A stretch of DNA of 20,603 nt from Saprospiraceae bacterium (GTDB lineage: Bacteria; Bacteroidota; Bacteroidia; Chitinophagales; Saprospiraceae): positions 1 through 20,603 of the forward strand of contig JABWAJ010000026.1 in the NCBI GenBank assembly GCA_013361075.1. The letters run 5' to 3'. Below the pieces are notes generated by a model. The model saw only the letters and a list, made by a program, of their open reading frames with translations, did no database searches and was not told the origin of the DNA. The translations under genes and the position numbers were made by a program. Every line of letters starts with the position of its first letter. Position 1 is the stretch's first letter. Shown one piece after another: positions 1 through 7,279 of this stretch.

Positions 1-17
1 GCGTAAAAATAAAGTAG

Positions 18-48
18 TTGAGCGGTTTTCAGAGAAAATAAATTTTTG
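18..48 (+). promoter_or_regulatory. Possible promoter of the membrane protein gene at 130
   Basis: A TTG at 18-20 is followed after 18 bases by TAAATTTTTG (39-48). This resembles the Bacteroidota -33 TTG / -7 TAnnTTTG pattern, but it carries one or two extra bases inside the -7 box. It lies about 80 bases before the start codon at 130. The match is imperfect and rests on eye inspection only. Confidence 0.25.
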
Positions 49-80
49 CGGCTCGGAGCTGTTGAAAAAAGTAAACTTTC

Positions 81-99
81 AGGGTAAAATCTTTACCTT
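81..99. promoter_or_regulatory. Small inverted repeat in the leader (GGTAAA/TTTACC)
   Basis: GGTAAA at 83-88 and TTTACC at 92-97 form a perfect 6-base inverted repeat around a 3-base loop. It can be extended by a G-T and an A-T pair to 81-99. It sits between the possible promoter and the start codon at 130. It could be a leader hairpin or a protein-binding site, or chance in AT-rich DNA. No U-run follows, so it is not a terminator. Confidence 0.3.
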
Positions 100-129
100 A
101 CTTCCAATAACAAAACAAAACCGTTAAAC

Positions 130-1560
130 ATGTCGCCAACACCTAATGCTGCCTACCTGCGCTATGCCCCGTTGTTTCTGGGAATTGGAATATTGGCCGT
201 TTGTGGTCAGGTCGGCCTGATGCTTTTGGAAACGGAGGAGGCGCCATCTGCATCGAATCCACAGGTAAGTTGGATGTGGGCACTATTTTTTATGGCGGTG
301 GATGTCTTGTTTTGGGGCGTTTTTTGGTGGACGATCGCCCAAACAACAGGCCACCTGCACTTGGCGCGTGAAGCTTTTTTCGTTTCAGGCGCAATCGTTT
401 TCCTTCATTTTGGTTTCGTATTTTTTGCAGCGCCTCCTCCTTCCTGGAACATCTTTCTGAACGTGCTTAAAGCCATTCCGGTTGGCTTGTTCTGTTGGCG
501 GGCTTATGGAGGAAATGACCAAAAAGCGGCAATGGGAATTGCCCTCATGACCGCTTTGCTGATATTCAGTCATTCAGCGCTGGCGAGTGGCGCACACAGC
601 CTCGGAACCATACTCAGCCGATTTGCTAAAATACTGAACTTCGATAATTTTGGATTTATCAAAGTGCCAACTGGGGAAGGCTACTTCCGAATGATTCCTG
701 TATTGGGCCGGTTTTATCTTGTGTTTTGGTATGTATTGTTGTATGCCCTGCTTAGCCACTGGATTCAAAAGATCGCATCAGGGCGCTCCCTACTGAGTAC
801 ACGGCGGCTGGACCTGGCGCAAGAATCCTCCCGGAGGACTGCAACTGTGGTGTTTTATGCTTTCCGGTATTCTATGCTTTGTTTCATATTGGGCTTCCCG
901 GACATTATGAGCTTTGCACTTAGCAGTGCAGTTCCGGAATCGTTTCGAAGGGGAGTGCTGTTTTCCATTTTTTTGCTGGCCTGTGTATTGGTGGGATTGT
1001 TTTTTGCAGCGCAGTTTTTGAGGAGCTTTTTATTGGAATATTTCATTCAGCGAGGTTATCCGCATCCCAATGCTTCTGTCTTTTTTCTAAGCATTCCGGT
1101 GCTCGATTTTATTTTGTGGCCTTTCATCGCTTTGCCGGTATGGCCTGTAAATCCACCCAAAAAACGGTTGGAAACGTTTATCGCTTTTCAAAGCAGGACC
1201 GGACCAAATGACCTAAAAGTAATCTTGCTGATCCTGAACGCAATTTTTCTGTTTTTCAGTTTCCGGACTACCAACGGCGACGACATGATCTTTAGTGTCC
1301 TGGGTTTTGCGCTGACTGCCTTTTATCTTTTTCACCCGGCAGGGCTTAATGTTTTTATCGTTGTTCAATTGTTTTTTACCGGCATTCTGTTGTTTCTGGC
1401 ATTTAAAGCAGGCAACAACGGTGGCGAAATCAACTACTCCCGTCACATTATTCAAGGACTGATGACTTTAGTGTATGCGTTCCTGCTGTATGGTATTTTG
1501 CACCCGCAGCGAATGGAAGCGGAACTGGAGGTTGAGGCAGGGGATGGAGACCCTACTTAA
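130..1560 (+). CDS. Polytopic membrane protein of unknown function
   Basis: I do not recognise a family for this 476-residue protein. Hydrophobic stretches suggest 12 to 13 membrane helices, roughly at residues 11-31, 49-70, 82-101, 108-127, 133-155, 187-213, 234-263, 273-300, 316-340, 363-380, 386-402, 408-430 and 440-458. Aromatic residues, especially Phe, are unusually common in the helices. The C-terminus is short, acidic and probably soluble (after about residue 462, rich in Glu and Asp). There is no cleavable signal peptide, no ATP-binding motif and no clear catalytic motif. The start at 130 is the first ATG of the frame and has an A-rich leader just before it, typical of Bacteroidota. 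It is transcribed towards the permease on the other strand, and the two coding ends overlap by 8 bases. It could be a transporter-like or glycosyltransferase-like membrane protein, but nothing seen here decides this. Confidence 0.85.
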   Translation: MSPTPNAAYLRYAPLFLGIGILAVCGQVGLMLLETEEAPSASNPQVSWMWALFFMAVDVLFWGVFWWTIAQTTGHLHLAREAFFVSGAIVFLHFGFVFFAAPPPSWNIFLNVLKAIPVGLFCWRAYGGNDQKAAMGIALMTALLIFSHSALASGAHSLGTILSRFAKILNFDNFGFIKVPTGEGYFRMIPVLGRFYLVFWYVLLYALLSHWIQKIASGRSLLSTRRLDLAQESSRRTATVVFYAFRYSMLCFILGFPDIMSFALSSAVPESFRRGVLFSIFLLACVLVGLFFAAQFLRSFLLEYFIQRGYPHPNASVFFLSIPVLDFILWPFIALPVWPVNPPKKRLETFIAFQSRTGPNDLKVILLILNAIFLFFSFRTTNGDDMIFSVLGFALTAFYLFHPAGLNVFIVVQLFFTGILLFLAFKAGNNGGEINYSRHIIQGLMTLVYAFLLYGILHPQRMEAELEVEAGDGDPT

Positions 1561-2845
1561 ACCGAATCGCCTTCACCGGACTAATCGTCGACACCAAATA
1601 GGAAGGAATCACTAAGAAAACCAACGTAATAATCAGTGTGCCTGCGTTCAGCAACAAGATCGTCCAGCCATTGATGTCCACGGGCGCTACGCTGAGGTAG
1701 TAGTTGGCTTCGTCGAGTTGGATGAAGCCGAAGCGATCCTGGAGCCAGCACAACCCAATGCCGATCAGGTTGCCCCAAAACAAGCCCACCAGCATGATGT
1801 AAGCGGCATAATACAGGAAAATGCGCCGGATGCTCCAGTTGGCGCTCCCAAGGGCTTTGAGAATGCCGATCATGTTCGCCCGCTCGAGGATAAGAATGAG
1901 CAGGGCTGTCATCATATTAATGATGGCCACGCTAATCATTAAGGCAAGAATAACTGTTTCGTTGATGTTTTGGAGTTCCAGCCACTCGAATATTTCCGGA
2001 AATTTGCTGCGGATGGTTTCCGAATTCAGGTCGTTGGGCAATTCGCTGTAGATGTAATCTTCAATGGGCAACAAATCGTCGAGGTCTTCAATAAAAACCT
2101 CAAAACCGCCGACTTCATTTTCCGACCAGCCTAATAGCCGCTGGATCTGTCGGATATCCACCAATGCAAATTTGCTGTCGTATTCTTCCAGCCCGGTTCG
2201 GTAAATTCCACAAATATTGAAACGTCGCTTGAGTTGTTCCCCTTTTTCTACAAAATGCACGATGAACTTGTCGCCCACATCTACCCGGAGCCGGTCGGCA
2301 GTTTGTTGGGAAATCATGATGTCAGACGACGCCGCAGAATCTGCACGCGAAATAGCCTGGCCTTTTTTGATGTAATGGGCCATAAAATCCCAGTCGAAAT
2401 CTTTGCCTACCCCTTTCAGGATGATGCCTTCTATGTCGGATTTGGACTTGATGATGCCCGGCTTGAGGGCAAATGCCTGAATGTGGCGGATGCCTTTTTT
2501 AGTACGGCGTTCCTGCTCGCTTACCTTGCCAAAGCGGGTTACTTCTTCCGTGTAAGTTACGCTCCGTACCGTGTCTAAAAAAGGGTAGAAGGATTGTTTG
2601 ACGTGGATGGGGTAAGCGTCGAGCAGCGATTGTCCCACATCGAGGTCGGTGATGTGGATATGCCCCCAGAAACCGAAAATTTTACTGCTGATTTCCTGCT
2701 TGAACCCCGAGATCAGGGAAGTGGCTGCAATCATTACTGCAATGCTCAATGCTACCGCACCCGCCGCGATCCGGATGATGATGCGGGAGAAGGATTGCTG
2801 ACCGTTTGCAGCGACGCGTCTGGAAATAAAAAATTCGAAATTCAT
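1553..2845 (-). CDS. ABC transporter permease, LolC/LolE (FtsX/MacB) type
   Basis: This 430-residue protein has the layout of the lipoprotein-releasing LolC/LolE permease family. There is a short cytoplasmic N-terminus and a first membrane helix at about residues 24-48. A large periplasmic MacB-type core follows (about 50-270). Three helices then lie near 297-320, 345-370 and 392-420, with the FtsX-type cytoplasmic loop (ERANMIGILKALGS) between the second and third. In the known systems such a permease pairs with a LolD-type ATPase and extracts lipoproteins from the inner membrane; no ATPase gene is in this window. A single LolC/E-like gene is usual in Bacteroidota, where it may act as a homodimer (inference). 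The start has no Shine-Dalgarno sequence and lies 11 bases after the tRNA-Arg 3' end, so the two may share a transcript. A MacB-like exporter role is also possible, because the family cannot be split by eye. Confidence 0.88.
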   Translation of the reverse strand: MNFEFFISRRVAANGQQSFSRIIIRIAAGAVALSIAVMIAATSLISGFKQEISSKIFGFWGHIHITDLDVGQSLLDAYPIHVKQSFYPFLDTVRSVTYTEEVTRFGKVSEQERRTKKGIRHIQAFALKPGIIKSKSDIEGIILKGVGKDFDWDFMAHYIKKGQAISRADSAASSDIMISQQTADRLRVDVGDKFIVHFVEKGEQLKRRFNICGIYRTGLEEYDSKFALVDIRQIQRLLGWSENEVGGFEVFIEDLDDLLPIEDYIYSELPNDLNSETIRSKFPEIFEWLELQNINETVILALMISVAIINMMTALLILILERANMIGILKALGSANWSIRRIFLYYAAYIMLVGLFWGNLIGIGLCWLQDRFGFIQLDEANYYLSVAPVDINGWTILLLNAGTLIITLVFLVIPSYLVSTISPVKAIRFK

Positions 2846-2856
2846 GAGAGGAGTAG

Positions 2857-2928
2857 TAGCCCCGCCAGGGATCGAACCTGGATTTTAGGTTCCGGAAACC
2901 TACGCACTATCCATTGTACTACGGAGCC
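2857..2928 (-). tRNA. tRNA-Arg, anticodon CCG
   Basis: Read on the minus strand, 72 bases fold into a standard cloverleaf. The acceptor stem is GGCTCCG/CGGGGCT, with G-T pairs at the terminus and at the fourth position. The D stem is GTAC/GTGC around an 8-base loop containing GG. The anticodon stem is TAGGT/ACCTA with loop TTCCGGA, giving anticodon CCG (codon CGG). The variable loop is 4 bases, and the T stem CCAGG/CCTGG encloses TTCGATC. The discriminator base is A. The CCA end is not encoded (CTA follows), so it must be added after transcription. The gene lies just upstream of the ABC permease gene and downstream of a good promoter-like box at 2967-2974. Confidence 0.95.
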
Positions 2929-2966
2929 ATGTTTTTAAAATTGTCTGCGCAATCCAAAAACGAACG

Positions 2967-2998
2967 CAAATGTAGGCATTTTTGTCAATACGATGAAA
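2967..2998 (-). promoter_or_regulatory. Likely promoter of tRNA-Arg and the permease
   Basis: On the minus strand TACATTTG (2974 to 2967) matches the Bacteroidota -7 consensus TAnnTTTG exactly. Twenty bases upstream lies TTTC (2998-2995), one base away from the -33 TTTG. Transcription would begin near 2960, about 30 bases before the mature tRNA 5' end. The box overlaps the last codons of the upstream pseudouridine synthase gene. Confidence 0.5.
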
Positions 2999-3689
2999 TA
3001 ACTCCCCGAAATATTTGCCATTCCGGCGTGTCCGGGATATCGGAAAAAATGCTTACCGGCTCATTTTTAACAGGATGTACGAACGAAAGGTTCGCGCAGT
3101 GCAGACAAATTGAGCCGTCTTCGTTTGCTTTTGGCGCGCCGTATTTCAAATCCCCTTTGATCGAACAGCCAATCCGCGACAATTGCACCCGGATCTGGTG
3201 GGGCCTGCCGGTGATGGGGTTCACTTTGATCAGGTAGTTTTTTCCGATTTCGGCAGCCAGTTCATAGTCAAGTTCCGCTAACTTTGCCTCGCGGGCACGG
3301 TTGCTGAGCCGGTCATAAGCCTTTACCGTATTGTTGGTGGTATCTTTCAGCAGGTAGTGCTTCAGGTGGCCGTTCAGCGGATCGGGGCGGTGCAGGGCGA
3401 TGGCGTAGTACGTTTTTTCCACCTTTCTGTCCTGAAACAGCTTGTTCATGCGCTCCAGGGCTTTGCTGGTGCGCGCAAACACAACCGTACCGCTCACCGG
3501 GCGGTCGAGCCGGTGGATGACGCCGAGGTAAACATCGCCTGGTTTGTCGTATCGTTTTTTGATGTATTCTTTCACCCAGTCGCTCAGGGGCTTGTCGCCG
3601 GTTTCGTCGCCTTGAACCAGCCAGCCTGCCGGTTTGTTCACTGCGATGATGTGGTTGTCTTCATAAACAACCTGAATGTCCTCTTCCAT
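2985..3689 (-). CDS. RluA/TruC-family RNA pseudouridine synthase
   Basis: The 234-residue product is a cytoplasmic pseudouridine synthase that isomerises uridine in rRNA or tRNA. The family signature HRLDRPVSG occurs at residues 59-67, with catalytic Asp62. An N-terminal motif (NKPAGWLVQ, 18-26) and a later GRPHQIRVQL motif are also typical. No S4 RNA-binding domain precedes the catalytic domain, so this is a single-domain form closer to TruC or RluA than to RluD or RluC. The exact target uridine cannot be told from the sequence. The gene is divergent from mqnD, with only 33 bases between the starts. On the minus strand a TACCTTTG box (3723 to 3716) matching the -7 consensus lies about 27 bases before the start codon and overlaps the mqnD start codon. 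Confidence 0.92.
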   Translation of the reverse strand: MEEDIQVVYEDNHIIAVNKPAGWLVQGDETGDKPLSDWVKEYIKKRYDKPGDVYLGVIHRLDRPVSGTVVFARTSKALERMNKLFQDRKVEKTYYAIALHRPDPLNGHLKHYLLKDTTNNTVKAYDRLSNRAREAKLAELDYELAAEIGKNYLIKVNPITGRPHQIRVQLSRIGCSIKGDLKYGAPKANEDGSICLHCANLSFVHPVKNEPVSIFSDIPDTPEWQIFRGVISSY

Positions 3690-3723
3690 GAAACAGCTTA
3701 ATTTGACATAAACCGCAAAGGTA
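3690..3723. promoter_or_regulatory. Divergent promoter region between rluA-type gene and mqnD
   Basis: This 33-base gap separates two divergent genes. On the minus strand TACCTTTG (3723 to 3716) fits the Bacteroidota -7 box TAnnTTTG, although no clear -33 TTG lies at the expected distance. On the plus strand TAATTTG (3699-3705) is a one-base-short version of the same box and could start a transcript only about 11 bases before mqnD. Both proposals rest on the short boxes alone. Confidence 0.35.
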
Positions 3724-4550
3724 TGAAATTATCCATTGGCTATTCGCCCTGCCCCAACGACACCTTTATTTTCGATGCCCTGGTACACGGAAAAATTGAT
3801 ACCGAAGGTTTGGAATTCGAACCCGTACTGGCCGATGTGGAAGCGCTGAACCAGGGGGCGTTTGCCGAACGCTTAGACATTACCAAGCTGAGCTACCACG
3901 CTTTAGGGCATGTACTGAACCGCTATGCCCTTCTGCATGCGGGCAGCGCACTGGGGCGCAATTGCGGGCCGCTGCTCATTGCGCGTACGGCGATTCCGCA
4001 GGATCAGATTGCAGCGAAAAAAATTGCCATACCGGGCCGGTACACCACGGCCAATTTTTTGTTCAGCATTGCCTTTCCTGACGCGGCTAACAAAGAAGAA
4101 CGTTTGTTTTCGGACATTGAAAACGATGTCTTGTCCGGTCGTGCCGATGTGGGCCTCATCATCCACGAAAGCCGCTTCACTTTCCAGGAAAAAGGACTGG
4201 TGCAGTTGATGGACCTCGGCGAATACTGGGAGCAAACCACCGGGTTGCCCATCCCCCTCGGCGGTATTGCCGTGCGCCGAAGCCTGCCTTTGGAGGTTCA
4301 GCAGACCGTAGACCGGGTGCTGCACCGGAGCGTGGCCTTTGCCCGTCAAAATCCATTGGCACCGCTGGATTATGTGCGCCGGCATGCTCAGGAAATGGAT
4401 ACGGAGGTGATGTACCGCCATATTGACTTGTACGTCAATGAATTTACCCTCGATTTGGGTGCAGAAGGCAGGATGGCCGTAGAGCGGCTGTTCGGCATGG
4501 CACAGGAACGAGGGCTCATTCCCGGGTTTGACGGGAAAGTTTTGGTGTAA
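3723..4550 (+). CDS. mqnD: 1,4-dihydroxy-6-naphthoate synthase
   Basis: The 275-residue product belongs to the MqnA/MqnD periplasmic-binding-protein-like fold. The N-terminal signature SPCPNDTFIF (residues 8-17) is characteristic of MqnD. The next stretch (DVEALNQGAF then ITKLSYHALG) matches the family's ligand-binding region. MqnD converts cyclic dehypoxanthinyl futalosine to 1,4-dihydroxy-6-naphthoate in the futalosine route to menaquinone. This implies that the organism makes menaquinone this way rather than by the classical Men pathway; the other mqn genes are not in this window. The length is normal for the family and there is no signal peptide, so the enzyme is cytoplasmic. It is followed after 49 bases by a lipoprotein gene on the same strand that has no evident functional link. 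Confidence 0.94.
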   Translation: MKLSIGYSPCPNDTFIFDALVHGKIDTEGLEFEPVLADVEALNQGAFAERLDITKLSYHALGHVLNRYALLHAGSALGRNCGPLLIARTAIPQDQIAAKKIAIPGRYTTANFLFSIAFPDAANKEERLFSDIENDVLSGRADVGLIIHESRFTFQEKGLVQLMDLGEYWEQTTGLPIPLGGIAVRRSLPLEVQQTVDRVLHRSVAFARQNPLAPLDYVRRHAQEMDTEVMYRHIDLYVNEFTLDLGAEGRMAVERLFGMAQERGLIPGFDGKVLV

Positions 4551-4599
4551 ATTTCACTATCTTCACCCCAAATTCTAGTTTTTCAAAATCAAATATGCC

Positions 4600-5244
4600 A
4601 TGAAAAACAAACTGTTCATCCTGTCTGTGATTTTTTTAGCAGGTGCAATGGTCAATTGCTCCGGCTCCAAAACTCCTGAAGAAAAAGCTGCCGAAGAAGC
4701 AGCTGAAACCCTTGAAAAGAGCATGGAAGAAGCTTCCGGCGACATGGAAAAAGCCGCCCAGGAAATGGCAAAAGCCATGGAAGGCTTAGCTGGTGGCGAA
4801 AAAATGCCGGTCATAGACCACAAAAAACTGAAAAACCTGCTTCCGGAAACCCTGATGGGCATGAAGCGGACTGAATTTGAAAGCGAATCGGTAAGTGCAG
4901 CCGGTTTTCAGATCAGCAACGCTAAGGCCGCTTATGAAAAAGACGGCGGCAAAATCCGCATCAACATTGCCGACACCGGTGGGGTAGGGATGGCCATGAT
5001 GGGCATGGCCGCCTGGGCCACGATCTCCATTGACAAGGAAACCCAGGACGGATACGAACGCACTTCCGAAATTGACGGCCACAAGAGCTTTGAACGCTAT
5101 GAACGCACCGGAAAAAACGGAGAAATCAGCGTGCTCGTGGCCAAACGCTACATCGTTACCGTCAATGCCGACAATGTAGAGGAGGCGGACATGCGAAAAG
5201 CCGTCGAAGCCATTGACCTCGATGATTTGGCTGGCTTGAAATAA
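4600..5244 (+). CDS. Probable lipoprotein with an Ala/Glu/Lys-rich helical segment
   Basis: I do not recognise a family for this 214-residue protein. Residues 1-19 form a short basic and hydrophobic signal sequence ending at Cys20 (MVNC, then SGS), so it is probably a lipoprotein. The lipobox is weak because residues -3 to -1 are Met-Val-Asn. Residues about 25-67 are very rich in Ala, Glu, Lys and Met and should form an amphipathic or coiled-coil helix. Residues about 70-214 look like a globular domain with a Gly/Met-rich hydrophobic patch (GGVGMAMMGMAAWATISI) in its middle. The stop codon overlaps the start of the dgkA-like gene by one base (TAATG), which suggests coupled translation. The helix plus globular layout fits a periplasmic envelope protein; the function is unknown. 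Confidence 0.85.
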   Translation: MKNKLFILSVIFLAGAMVNCSGSKTPEEKAAEEAAETLEKSMEEASGDMEKAAQEMAKAMEGLAGGEKMPVIDHKKLKNLLPETLMGMKRTEFESESVSAAGFQISNAKAAYEKDGGKIRINIADTGGVGMAMMGMAAWATISIDKETQDGYERTSEIDGHKSFERYERTGKNGEISVLVAKRYIVTVNADNVEEADMRKAVEAIDLDDLAGLK

Positions 5245-5624
5245 TGCCGATGACCCTGATCGAGTACCTGAAAAGCAGAATTCGCAGCTTTAAATTTGCC
5301 TTCGAAGGGTTGGCCGAACTCCTTGTTCACGAACCCAATATGCGCATTCATGTAACCGCTGCGGTGCTGGCCGTTTTTGCCGGGGTATGGTTCTCCATCA
5401 CCCCGGCAGAATGGGCCATGGTCGTTTTGTCCATAGCCATCGTGATGGGAGGTGAAGCCATGAATACGGCTATCGAACACCTCGCCGACCTCGTTTCTCC
5501 CGAATACCACCCTTTGATCAAAAAAGCGAAAGACGTGGCTGCCGCTGCCGTTTTCCTGTTCGCAGTCGGTGCTGCCGTGGTCGGCCTGATAATTTTCCTG
5601 CCCAGACTAATCGCTTTGTTCTGA
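5244..5624 (+). CDS. dgkA: Diacylglycerol/undecaprenol kinase, DgkA family
   Basis: This 126-residue integral membrane kinase has three predicted helices (about residues 37-55, 56-75 and 98-122). The family signature lies at the end of the second helix: EAMNTAIEHLAD (71-82), including Glu71, Asn74 and Glu78, followed by the conserved KKAKDVAAAAV (93-103). Members transfer phosphate from ATP to diacylglycerol, or, in the Gram-positive-like subgroup, to undecaprenol. Which substrate is used here cannot be decided from sequence. The start codon overlaps the stop of the upstream lipoprotein gene (TAATG at 5242-5246). A second in-frame ATG two codons later (5250) is also possible. Co-transcription with the lipoprotein is likely. 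Confidence 0.93.
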   Translation: MPMTLIEYLKSRIRSFKFAFEGLAELLVHEPNMRIHVTAAVLAVFAGVWFSITPAEWAMVVLSIAIVMGGEAMNTAIEHLADLVSPEYHPLIKKAKDVAAAAVFLFAVGAAVVGLIIFLPRLIALF

Positions 5625-5645
5625 ACGTTTGTTTTCCGTAATTTG
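5615..5645 (+). promoter_or_regulatory. Likely promoter of the DUF5723-type gene
   Basis: TTTG at 5615-5618 is followed after 20 bases by TAATTTGC (5639-5646), a one-base-short version of the Bacteroidota -7 box TAnnTTTG. The spacing is as expected. The -33 element falls in the last codons of dgkA. Transcription would start near 5652 and leave an unusually long leader of about 150 bases before the start at 5801. Confidence 0.4.
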
Positions 5646-5664
5646 CACACAACTACACAACACG

Positions 5665-5768
5665 CCCTTTGCTTTTTAACCTGCCCCGGTTGATAAAGGG
5701 ATTGCAATTCAAACATGATGGGAAAACTACTAAGCCGTAAGAAGTGATTGCTGTCACCTCTTCTACGG
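5665..5768 (+). promoter_or_regulatory. Structured mRNA leader with two hairpins and a 10-codon ORF
   Basis: Two inverted repeats lie between the likely promoter and the start at 5801. The first pairs CCCTTT (5665-5670) with AAAGGG (5695-5700), with an inner stem AACC (5678-5681) to GGTT (5688-5691). The second pairs CCGTA (5735-5739) with TACGG (5764-5768), then GAAG with CTTC and TGA with TCA, with a bulge. Between them a tiny reading frame (5715-5747) would encode MMGKLLSRKK and ends inside the second hairpin. Neither hairpin has a U-run, so they are not simple terminators. Regulation by this leader is inference; it does not match a riboswitch class I know. Confidence 0.35.
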
Positions 5769-5800
5769 CCCAACTATCTGTTTATCCAAAACCCTCTGTC

Positions 5801-7279
5801 ATGCAACTACGCTATTTGTACTCATCCCTCCTGGCGGCGTTCCTGTGCTTTGCGGCAAGCGCTCAGGAACAATTGGGCCTTCGGGTTCATGCCTTCGCCG
5901 GCATCAATGGCGCCCTGCTCAATCCGGCAGCGCCGGCAACTTCGCCTTTTGCCTGGGACGTCAACCTGGTGGAAGGCGCGTTTTTTTTCGCCAACAACTA
6001 TGCCTTTATCCGCGATTCCCGCATACTGGATCTGGTAAGAGCACGGGAAAGTGCCGAGTTTTTTTCAGCCCCCGATTTTCCGGATGATGCTGAGTTGCCG
6101 GAAAACGGTTTTTTGGTTGATTTTTTCAGTGACGGACGCAAACAGTTTGCCAATATGCTGTCGAGCTTTACCGGACCTTCTTTTTTCTTTCGCATCGGAG
6201 AGGCCCACACCATTGGCCTTGTTACCCGCGCCCGGTTCATGGCCACAGGCAACGGCATTTCTGACAACCTCAGCTATTTCATTTACGAAGACCGGCCCTT
6301 CTTTGAAGAATTTGTGGTAGAACCCTTCCGGATGGGTTTTATGGGATGGTCGGAGTACGGACTCAATTATACCTATGCTGCAGAAACCGAAGCTGGTAAA
6401 CTTTCCATAGGTGCTACGCTTCGGTATCTACAAGGCTACGAAGGCGCTTACCTGCGCAGCCGGGAAGCGTTTGACCTGACCAAGTTGCCGGGCCGCACCC
6501 TGAGTGGTACGCCCTTTGATTTTGGATTGGGCTATTCCCGGGGCTTGCTTGAAGCAGAAAGTTACGAATTACAGCGCAACGGGCGGGGTTTTGCAGCCGA
6601 TTTAGGGTTCACCTACACGATTGGAGAAGAAGAAGGCGCTTACGATTGGAAAATCGGGGTATCGCTGCTCGATCTTGGCGGCATCCGGTTCAACGGCGCA
6701 CAACACCGCATTCAGACCCCCGACATTCGCAGTGTCACTGCAGCGGATTACGACGACATCCGAAGCGCGTCGGAGTTTGAAAACAAATTGCGCGTTTTCA
6801 GCGCTCAAACACTCAGCGATTCTTCGGCTTCGTTTCAGGGCAATGCATTCACCATGTCGTTGCCCACAGCCTTCAGCCTGCAACTTGACCGGGCATTCAG
6901 CGAAAAATTTGCTGTGAACGCCACATACGTTCAGGGCGTTCCTGTGGGCGCAGCCGGGGTGCAACGCGGCGCCATGCTGGCCCTGACGCCCCATTTTGGC
7001 AACCGCTGGTTTGGCGCAGCCATTCCGGTTTCTCTCTACAACTGGCAGCAACTGCGGCTGGGATTGTCGGTTCGGCTTGCCTTTCTTACCATTGGATCTG
7101 ACCAAATTGGCAGTATCTTTAGCCGCCGCGATTTGTCGGGCACGGACTTCTATTTTGCCCTTAAAGTGAACCCGTTCAAGATCCGCAGCAGCGAAAAAGA
7201 ACACAAAAAAGGATACAGCAGGGGCGGCGCAAAGCGCATGAAGGCCGGCAATGCCAAAGTAAAATGTTATGACTGGTAG
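5801..7279 (+). CDS. Outer-membrane protein, DUF5723-like (PorV/PorP-type barrel)
   Basis: The frame is open from 5744, but the start at 5801 is chosen because it begins a clear signal peptide: a short basic start, a hydrophobic core of about 12 residues and an A-S-A-Q cleavage site near residue 21. The mature protein of about 470 residues begins with the pattern G-I-N-G-A-L-L-N-P-A, as seen in Bacteroidota DUF5723 and other PorP/PorV-like outer-membrane proteins. The rest is rich in alternating aromatic and glycine-containing strands (for example LSIGATLRYLQGYEGAYL and NRWFGAAIPVSLYNW), as expected for a beta-barrel. The C-terminal 30 residues are unusually basic (KEHKKGYSRGGAKRMKAG) and may lie outside the barrel. 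Its stop overlaps the ElaA-like start by 11 bases. Its role in the outer membrane is unknown. Confidence 0.85.
   Translation: MQLRYLYSSLLAAFLCFAASAQEQLGLRVHAFAGINGALLNPAAPATSPFAWDVNLVEGAFFFANNYAFIRDSRILDLVRARESAEFFSAPDFPDDAELPENGFLVDFFSDGRKQFANMLSSFTGPSFFFRIGEAHTIGLVTRARFMATGNGISDNLSYFIYEDRPFFEEFVVEPFRMGFMGWSEYGLNYTYAAETEAGKLSIGATLRYLQGYEGAYLRSREAFDLTKLPGRTLSGTPFDFGLGYSRGLLEAESYELQRNGRGFAADLGFTYTIGEEEGAYDWKIGVSLLDLGGIRFNGAQHRIQTPDIRSVTAADYDDIRSASEFENKLRVFSAQTLSDSSASFQGNAFTMSLPTAFSLQLDRAFSEKFAVNATYVQGVPVGAAGVQRGAMLALTPHFGNRWFGAAIPVSLYNWQQLRLGLSVRLAFLTIGSDQIGSIFSRRDLSGTDFYFALKVNPFKIRSSEKEHKKGYSRGGAKRMKAGNAKVKCYDW

Noticed and set aside
4558..4565. TATCTTCA before the lipoprotein gene as a -7 promoter box
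   Set aside because: It has two mismatches to TAnnTTTG and no TTG at the expected distance; read-through from mqnD is as likely.
5744..5800. An upstream non-ATG start for the DUF5723-type gene
   Set aside because: The extra 19 residues would bury the signal peptide. The ATG at 5801 begins it directly, and the upstream bases form a hairpin.
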